58,551 bases of DNA, taken from positions 176 to 58,726 of the forward strand of contig NZ_LKEG01000030.1 of NCBI RefSeq assembly GCF_001645105.1. The letters run 5' to 3'. This stretch comes from Pseudomonas marginalis (GTDB taxonomy: Bacteria; Pseudomonadota; Gammaproteobacteria; Pseudomonadales; Pseudomonadaceae). Position numbers and translations under genes: made by a program. Position 1 is the stretch's first letter. Each line of letters opens with the position of its first letter. The notes beneath the pieces are model-generated. The model was not told the origin of the DNA, ran no database searches, and was given only the letters and a program-made list of their open reading frames with translations. This document shows, piece after piece, positions 50,904 through 58,551 of the stretch.

Positions 50904-52427
50904 ATGCGCCGTCTCACCGCTCCCGGCTGGCCCGGTAATGTGCTGGCCGTGGTGGCCGGTGCTATCACTACACTGGCGCTGGCGCCGTTCGATCTGTGGC
51001 CATTTGCACTGGTAGCGGTCGGATTCTTCTATGTAGGGCTGCGTGAATTGAGCCCTCGGCAGGCGCTGGGCCGTGGCTGGTGCTTCGGTTTTGGCCTGTT
51101 TGGCGCTGGCACCAGCTGGATCTACTACAGCATCCACCATTTCGGCGGCGCCTCGGTGCTGCTGGCTGGCTTCTTGATGCTGCTGTTTACCGCCGCGATT
51201 GCCTGGTTCTTCGCCCTGCCCGCCTGGCTGTGGGCGCGCTGGTTGCGCCGCAATGAGGCGCCGTTGGCGGATGCGCTGACGTTTGCCGCGTTGTGGGTCG
51301 GCCAGGAAGCATTTCGCGGCTGGTTCCTTACCGGTTTCCCGTGGCTGTACTCCGGTTACAGCCAACTCGACGGCCCCCTCACTGGCCTGGCGCCCGTGGG
51401 CGGCATGTGGCTGATTTCCTTTGCCTTGGCGCTCACCGCAGCGCTGCTGTGCAACCTGCCGCGCCTGTTGGCCACTAAGCGCAACGCGTTTATTGGCGCA
51501 GGCCTGGTGTTGCTGGTAGCGCCCTGGGCGATCGGCCTGGCACTCAAGCATCACGCCTGGACCAGCCCGTCTGGCGCGCCGCTGAGCGTGGCGGCCATTC
51601 AGGGCAATGTCGAACAAAGCATGAAATGGGACCCGGAGCAGCTCAACGCGCAGCTCGCGCTGTATCGCGACATGAGCTTCAGTTCCAAGCGTGTCGATTT
51701 GCTGGTGTGGCCGGAAACAGCGGTGCCGGTGCTCAAGGAGTCCGTCGAGGGCTACCTGGGCATGATGGGCAAGTTCGCCGCCGACCGGCACACCGCGCTG
51801 ATCACCGGCGTACCGATCCGCCAGGAAGTGCACCACCAGAAGCGCTACTTCAACGGCATCACCGTGGTCGGCGAAGGCGACGGTACCTACTTGAAACAGA
51901 AGCTGGTGCCCTTTGGTGAATACGTGCCGCTGCAGGACATGCTGCGCGGCCTGATTGCCTTCTTCGACCTGCCGATGTCGGACTTCGCGCGCGGCCCGTC
52001 CGACCAGGCGATGCTCCAGGCCAAGGGCTATCAGATTGCGCCGTTCATTTGCTACGAAGTGGTGTACCCGGAATTCGCTGCCGGGCTGTCAGCCCAGAGC
52101 GATTTGCTGCTGACCATCAGCAACGACACCTGGTTCGGCCGCTCGATCGGTCCCCTGCAGCACCTGCAAATGGCGCAGATGCGTGCGCTGGAAGCCGGAC
52201 GCTGGATGATCCGTGCCACCAACAACGGCGTGACCGGCCTGATCAACCCTTTTGGGCAGATCACCGCGCAAATCCCGCAATTCGAGCGAGGCATCCTCTA
52301 CGGAGAAGTCGTGCCAATGCACAACCTCACGCCGTACCTGCAATGGCGTTCATGGCCGTTGATCATCGTGTGCCTGGGGTTGTTTGGTTGGGCATTGCTG
52401 GCGGGCCGGATGGCCAAAACCGTCTGA
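50904..52427 (+). CDS. lnt: Apolipoprotein N-acyltransferase
   Basis: Transfers the third acyl chain to the N-terminal cysteine of lipoproteins in the inner membrane. The 507-residue protein has about seven N-terminal membrane segments (to about 210) and a nitrilase-like periplasmic domain. The catalytic triad is Glu271 (LLVWPETAVPV), Lys333 (YLKQKLVPFGEYVP) and Cys383 (APFICYEVVYPE). NDTWFGRSIGPLQHLQMAQMRALE is the following conserved block. Last gene of ybeZ-ybeY-corC-lnt; AAGGA precedes ATG 50904. Confidence 0.96.
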   Translation: MRRLTAPGWPGNVLAVVAGAITTLALAPFDLWPFALVAVGFFYVGLRELSPRQALGRGWCFGFGLFGAGTSWIYYSIHHFGGASVLLAGFLMLLFTAAIAWFFALPAWLWARWLRRNEAPLADALTFAALWVGQEAFRGWFLTGFPWLYSGYSQLDGPLTGLAPVGGMWLISFALALTAALLCNLPRLLATKRNAFIGAGLVLLVAPWAIGLALKHHAWTSPSGAPLSVAAIQGNVEQSMKWDPEQLNAQLALYRDMSFSSKRVDLLVWPETAVPVLKESVEGYLGMMGKFAADRHTALITGVPIRQEVHHQKRYFNGITVVGEGDGTYLKQKLVPFGEYVPLQDMLRGLIAFFDLPMSDFARGPSDQAMLQAKGYQIAPFICYEVVYPEFAAGLSAQSDLLLTISNDTWFGRSIGPLQHLQMAQMRALEAGRWMIRATNNGVTGLINPFGQITAQIPQFERGILYGEVVPMHNLTPYLQWRSWPLIIVCLGLFGWALLAGRMAKTV

Positions 52428-52444
52428 CAGAATCAAATCGAGCT

Positions 52445-52542
52445 TAATGTGGGAGGGGGCTTGCTCCCGATAGCGGAATGTCAGTCGGTACCTCCGATAC
52501 TGATAGACCGCGATCGGGAGCAAGCCCCCTCCCACATTTGGA
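52445..52542. repeat. REPIN (inverted REP pair)
   Basis: TAATGTGGGAGGGGGCTTGC at the left is matched by the inverted unit ending CCCTCCCACATTTG at the right. Both units carry CGGGAG/CTCCCG variants in place of CGGGGG. It lies between the convergent stops of lnt and the YdcF-type gene. Confidence 0.92.
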
Positions 52543-52551
52543 TTTGCGGTG

Positions 52552-53313
52552 TTATCGGTAAAACAACCGGTAGCCTATCTGCCCCACCGCTTCATTGATC
52601 AACTGCCCGCTCTGCCACACCGACTTGAACTCCGGCATCCACCCGCCCAGCGGCCTGGCGTTGTCCACGCCCAGGAAACCCACGGGTGCCGGCACCACGG
52701 TAAAGCCGGCCTTCTCAAAGCTCCACACCGAACGCGGCATATGCCAGGCTTGAGTAACGACCACCACGCGCTTGATACCCTCGGGCAGTAGGATCTCGGC
52801 GCTCATCTGCGCATTTTCCCAGGTCGTACGGCTGCGCTCTTCTTTCCAGCGCACCGTCACGCCAAAGTCATCCTGCATCGACACCGCCATCAACGCCGCC
52901 TCACTGGGCGGCGTGCCGTAATGCAGGCCGCCGGTGGTCAGCACCGGCAGCCCGGACGCCTTGGCCAATCGTGCGGCATAACGCTGGCGCTCCAGGCCGA
53001 TACCCGTGGGCTGGTCGGTGCCCCAGGCCGGATCACCGCGTTCACGCCCCGAGCCCAAGACCACGATGGCATCGGCGCGCTGGGCCAGGGTCGACCAGTC
53101 CTCACGGGCCAACGGCGGCTCGCTTTCCAGCGCCCGTGCGCCCCATTCCACCGCCACCGGCAGGCTGATCAGCCACATGCCCCCCAAACCCAGGGCGAAG
53201 CAGCCAGCCGCCAAGCGCGGGCGGCTGCGACGAAACCACCAGGCAAACGCCAGCAGCAGCAAGAAAATGCCGGGCGGCAGCAGCAGTTGTTTGATGAAAT
53301 AACGAATAGGCAT
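52552..53313 (-). CDS. YdcF/ElyC-family (DUF218) protein
   Basis: A 253-residue inner-membrane protein. Two membrane segments lie at about 9-26 (QLLLPPGIFLLLLAFAWW) and about 35-53 (AAGCFALGLGGMWLISLPV). The DUF218 domain follows: ADAIVVLGSGRERGDPAWG, RYAARLAKASGLPVLTTGG, EERSRTTWENAQMSAEIL, VVVVTQAWHMPRSVWSFEKAG. ElyC relatives affect peptidoglycan or undecaprenyl metabolism. ATG 53313 is chosen because the protein proper starts MPIRYFIKQLLLPP. It converges on lnt, with a REPIN between. Confidence 0.87.
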   Translation of the reverse strand: MPIRYFIKQLLLPPGIFLLLLAFAWWFRRSRPRLAAGCFALGLGGMWLISLPVAVEWGARALESEPPLAREDWSTLAQRADAIVVLGSGRERGDPAWGTDQPTGIGLERQRYAARLAKASGLPVLTTGGLHYGTPPSEAALMAVSMQDDFGVTVRWKEERSRTTWENAQMSAEILLPEGIKRVVVVTQAWHMPRSVWSFEKAGFTVVPAPVGFLGVDNARPLGGWMPEFKSVWQSGQLINEAVGQIGYRLFYR

Positions 53314-53411
53314 CGGGCATCTCCATAGATGCCCGAAGCCTAAGGTGTAACGGGGTTTAGCGACAATCTTTACAGTGAAATGGCGGTGATGCCGTTCAGG
53401 GGGGCAATGAA

Positions 53412-53729
53412 TTACTTGTAGCGGGCGGACCGGAGCTTTTCCGGGCCACGACCGGCCGACAAGTCCTTGAGCCACACCACCTTGGCTGAATGCGTAGGCT
53501 CCTTGATGGGCGGGGTTGCCACCCAAGGAGGCGCGCTGCACCCATTGCGTTCCAGATAAGCCTTGATCAGTTCCAGCTCCGCACGGCTCAAGCCGCGCAG
53601 TTCCAACTCGACAGGTCGTTCATCACGCAATCGGCCCGCCGTCCTCGCTGCATCCAATGCACGACCCAATCGGTCGATCAGTCCTTCGTAGATATCCGGT
53701 TTCGATACGATTCGCTGCGATTCAACCAT
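53412..53729 (-). CDS. Hypothetical protein next to leuS
   Basis: A 105-residue protein with a strong ribosome-binding stretch (GAGGTGAGGGG) before ATG 53729. It starts MVESQRIVSKPDIYEGLIDRLGRALDAARTAGRL, has a helical centre (LRGLSRAELELIKAYLERNGCS) and a basic tail. There is no signal peptide or membrane segment. I recognise no family. It lies between the YdcF-type gene and leuS, on the opposite strand to leuS. Codon use looks normal for the window. The 262 bases to leuS hold only presumed promoter sequence (TATGCT at 53861-53866 is a possible -10). Confidence 0.65.
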   Translation of the reverse strand: MVESQRIVSKPDIYEGLIDRLGRALDAARTAGRLRDERPVELELRGLSRAELELIKAYLERNGCSAPPWVATPPIKEPTHSAKVVWLKDLSAGRGPEKLRSARYK

Positions 53730-53745
53730 CCCCTCACCTCATTGA

Positions 53746-56598
<2,853 letters not shown>

Positions 56599-56606
56599 TC
56601 GGATCG

Positions 56607-56630
56607 GGCGCGGGGCTTGAGCCCTGCGCC
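56607..56630 (+). terminator. Hairpin between leuS and lptE
   Basis: GGCGCGGGGCT and AGCCCTGCGCC pair around a TTG turn, with one G-U pair, nine bases after the leuS stop. There is no T-run, so it may attenuate or stabilise rather than terminate. Confidence 0.45.
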
Positions 56631-56686
56631 GAACAAAGCCTTCAGGGCCTCGATAAGGCCCACATGGTTTCAAGGGGAGCAACAAA

Positions 56687-57292
56687 ATGATCAAACGCAA
56701 TTTGCTGGTGATGGGCCTTGCCGTGCTGTTGAGCGCTTGCGGCTTCCAGCTGCGCGGCACCGGCACCACTGACCTGACGATCAAGGAATTGGACGTCAGC
56801 GCCCGCGACGCCTACAGCCAGACAGTCACGCAGCTGCGTCAGGTCCTGGAAAACAGCGGCGTTCACGTCTACACCGGCGCGACGTACAAGTTGTTCCTGG
56901 TCAATGAAAAAGAAACCCAGCGCAACCTGAGCTACGCCAGCGCCGGGCGTGCGTCCGATATCGAACTGAGCACCCAGCTCAACTTTGAAATCCAGGGCCG
57001 CGACCACCTGCCCTTGATGGCTGACAACATCCAGGTGCAGAAAATCGTCAGCCACGACGGCAACAACCTCGTGGGTTCGGATTCCGAAATCATCCAGGTG
57101 CGCAAGGAAATGCGTCGTGAGCTGGTACAGCGCATGGTCCTGCGCCTGTCGATGATCACCCCGGAACAACTCGAGACCTTGCAGCAACGCGCTGACGACA
57201 AGGCCAAGGCGGATGCCGACGCACTGAAAGCCGCGCAAGAGTATGAAAACAACACGCCGAAACAATCGCCTGTTGAAGTACCTGTCGAGTAA
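56687..57292 (+). CDS. lptE: LPS-assembly lipoprotein LptE
   Basis: Outer-membrane lipoprotein that plugs LptD and helps place LPS in the outer leaflet. The 201-residue product has the signal MIKRNLLVMGLAVLLSAC with lipobox LSAC and Cys18, then GFQLRGTGTTDLTIKELDVSARD, the usual LptE opening. The C-terminus (from about 165) is a charged coiled helix rich in Lys and Ala. GGGGAG lies six bases before ATG 56687. It stands between leuS and holA, the order known in gamma-proteobacteria. Confidence 0.94.
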   Translation: MIKRNLLVMGLAVLLSACGFQLRGTGTTDLTIKELDVSARDAYSQTVTQLRQVLENSGVHVYTGATYKLFLVNEKETQRNLSYASAGRASDIELSTQLNFEIQGRDHLPLMADNIQVQKIVSHDGNNLVGSDSEIIQVRKEMRRELVQRMVLRLSMITPEQLETLQQRADDKAKADADALKAAQEYENNTPKQSPVEVPVE

Positions 57293-57297
57293 GCCAG

Positions 57298-57320
57298 ACG
57301 GGGCGCTTCAAACGCCCCGT
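57298..57320 (+). terminator. GC hairpin between lptE and holA
   Basis: ACGGGGCG pairs with CGCCCCGT around CTTCAAA, six bases after the lptE stop and 12 bases before holA. A short T-poor tail (TCGCCC) suggests partial termination or mRNA processing. Confidence 0.55.
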
Positions 57321-57331
57321 TCGCCCTGCCT

Positions 57332-58369
57332 ATGAAACTCGCCCCCGCCCAACTCGCCAAACACCTGCAAGGTGGCCTCGCGCCTGTCTACATCGTCAGC
57401 GGTGATGATCCGCTGCTGTGCCAGGAAGCCGCCGACGCAATTCGCACCGCCGCGCGCCAGCAAGGTTTCGATGAACGCCAGGTGTTCAGCGCCGACGCCA
57501 GTTTCGACTGGGGCACGTTGCTGCAAGCTGGCGCGAGCATGTCGCTGTTTGCCGAAAAACGCCTGCTGGAACTGCGCTTGCCGTCGGGCAAGCCGGGTGA
57601 CAAGGGCGCGGCCGCCTTCATTGAATACTGCTCACGGCCTGCCGAAGACACGGTCTTGCTGATCAGCCTGCCCAAGCTTGACGGCAGCGCGCAGAAAACC
57701 AAATGGGGCAAGGCCCTGGTGGAAGGGGCGCAAACCCAGTTCATCCAGATATGGCCAGTGGACAGCAACCAGTTGCCGCAGTGGATTCGCCAACGCCTGT
57801 CTCAGTCAGGGCTGTCGGCCACCCAGGACGCAGTGGAACTGATCGCCGCCCGAGTCGAAGGCAACTTGCTTGCCGCCGCCCAGGAAATCGAAAAGCTCAA
57901 GCTGATGGCCGAAGACGGGCAGATTACCGTCGAGACCGTCCAAGGCGCCGTCGCGGATAGCGCGCGCTTTGATGTGTTCGGACTGGTGGACGCGATCCTC
58001 AATGGCGAACCCGCCCACGCCCTGCGCATGCTGGAAGGCCTGCGCGGTGAAGGCGTCGAGCCACCGGTGATTCTCTGGGCCCTGGCCCGGGAGTTGCGGG
58101 TGCTGGCCAACATCGCCCTGCAATACAGCCAGGGCACGCCGCTGGACAAAGCCTTCAGCCAGGCCAAACCGCCGGTGTGGGACAAGCGCAAACCCTTGAT
58201 GAGCAAAGCCCTGCAACGGCATTCGGCGCAACGCTGGGCGCAGCTTTTGCTTGAAGCGCAACGCATTGATGCGCAGATCAAGGGCCAGGCGGCCGGTTCG
58301 CCGTGGATGAGCCTCAGCCGTTTGTCGCTGTTGATGGCCGGCCAGCGCCTGACACTTCCCGCCGAATAA
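57332..58369 (+). CDS. holA: DNA polymerase III delta subunit
   Basis: Clamp-loader subunit that opens the beta sliding clamp. The 345-residue protein begins MKLAPAQLAKHLQGGLAPVYIVSGDDPLLCQEAADAIR. The beta-binding region lies around residue 70 (GASMSLFAEKRLLELRLPSGKPG), and the AAA+-like domain contains EGNLLAAAQEIEKLKLMAEDGQITVE and ARFDVFGLVDAILNGEPAHALRMLEGLRGEG. HolA lacks ATPase motifs, as here. Complete; last gene before the repeat and insertion at the window edge. Confidence 0.95.
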   Translation: MKLAPAQLAKHLQGGLAPVYIVSGDDPLLCQEAADAIRTAARQQGFDERQVFSADASFDWGTLLQAGASMSLFAEKRLLELRLPSGKPGDKGAAAFIEYCSRPAEDTVLLISLPKLDGSAQKTKWGKALVEGAQTQFIQIWPVDSNQLPQWIRQRLSQSGLSATQDAVELIAARVEGNLLAAAQEIEKLKLMAEDGQITVETVQGAVADSARFDVFGLVDAILNGEPAHALRMLEGLRGEGVEPPVILWALARELRVLANIALQYSQGTPLDKAFSQAKPPVWDKRKPLMSKALQRHSAQRWAQLLLEAQRIDAQIKGQAAGSPWMSLSRLSLLMAGQRLTLPAE

Positions 58370-58396
58370 CCCCTCTCTCAAATCACTGAAAATCCA

Positions 58397-58474
58397 CTGT
58401 GGGAGGGGGCTTGCCCCCGATAGCGGTGTATCAGTCAAAGATGTATTACTGACACTCCCTCATCGGGGGCAAGC
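58397..58474. repeat. REPIN interrupted in its second palindrome
   Basis: The left unit (ACTGTGGGAGGGGGCTTGCC) is complete. The right unit starts normally (ATCGGGGGCAAGC) but stops at 58474, where other REPINs in this window continue CCCCTCCCACATTT. The break falls in the loop of the REP hairpin. The rest of the unit is presumably beyond the inserted element. Confidence 0.85.
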
Positions 58475-58551
58475 TGAACTGGCCTAATGATTTTGGACAC
58501 TTCAATCGGGCGCTATGATAGCGCTCAAATCTGAGGTGTTTGGATATGCGT
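58475..58551 (+). mobile_element. Probable left end of an IS3-family insertion sequence
   Basis: Foreign sequence starts abruptly inside the REPIN with TGAACTGGCC...TTGGACAC, the form of IS3/IS150-type terminal repeats (TG at the tip). About 70 bases in, GAGGTG precedes an ATG at 58546, as orfA would in such elements. Only 77 bases are visible, so the family assignment is tentative and the transposase is outside the window. Confidence 0.55.

Overview
The window is chromosomal DNA of a Pseudomonas of the P. fluorescens group. The evidence is the high GC content and codon use, repeated REP/REPIN palindromes with the core GTGGGAGGGGGCTTGCCCCC typical of that group, and gene order from rhlE-like helicase through hrpB, fieF, amn, aidB, ladS, thiDE-hemL, miaB-phoH-ybeY-corC-lnt to leuS-lptE-holA, which I recall as conserved with P. 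aeruginosa PA3950-PA3989. No tRNA, rRNA, CRISPR or prophage genes were seen. One probable insertion sequence begins at the right edge.

Layout. (1) 1-1935: degenerate REP repeats, then an ECF sigma factor/FecR anti-sigma pair behind a Fur-box-like site; the cognate receptor is not in view. (2) 2019-7679: a quinate/shikimate catabolic cluster made of a type II dehydroquinase, a quinate/shikimate dehydrogenase, a TetR regulator, the fused dehydroshikimate dehydratase QuiC and an MFS importer. It is predicted to turn quinate or shikimate into protocatechuate. Both divergent promoter regions carry the same candidate operator. (3) 7693-24272: mixed housekeeping and accessory genes (EamA exporters, a lipoprotein, a zinc peptidase, an alpha/beta hydrolase, a GNAT-tesB-HAD operon, a histone-deacetylase-like enzyme, a BaiN-like flavoprotein, RhlE, an Lrp regulator with an atypical cyclase, a DEDDh exonuclease, NYN, DUF2076, YciC and EEP proteins). 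(4) 24334-40911: conserved Pseudomonas core including hrpB, fieF, an AsnC regulator, rluE, amn, aidB, the Gac/Rsm-pathway hybrid kinase ladS, thiD-thiE-hemL and a SEL1 protein. (5) 40915-46328: a five-gene minus-strand cassette apparently inserted in the core order. It encodes a trimethylamine/histamine-dehydrogenase-type flavoprotein, a periplasmic amino-acid-type binding protein, two permeases and an aspartoacylase/AstE-type hydrolase, with no ATPase. (6) 46557-58369: core genes DUF1820, miaB, phoH-ybeY-corC-lnt, an ElyC/YdcF protein, leuS-lptE-holA. (7) 58397-58551: a REPIN whose second palindrome is cut in its loop by what looks like the left end of an IS3-family element.

The best candidate for an undescribed system is the amine-oxidising cassette in region 5. 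Its enzyme keeps the covalent-FMN cysteine and 4Fe-4S ligands of trimethylamine dehydrogenase, but its substrate pocket reads Glu60/Trp261/Asp352, closer to histamine dehydrogenase and suited to a positively charged amine that is not trimethylamine. Other points worth checking are the shared quinate-cluster operator with a 4-nt spacing difference, a minus-strand terminator with no gene in front of it (possible small RNA), a tight cluster of perfect DnaA boxes, a DUF3077-type gene whose 3' end is written by a repeat, and two small proteins that lack the key residues of their apparent folds. All assignments come from reading the sequence; no database search was run.
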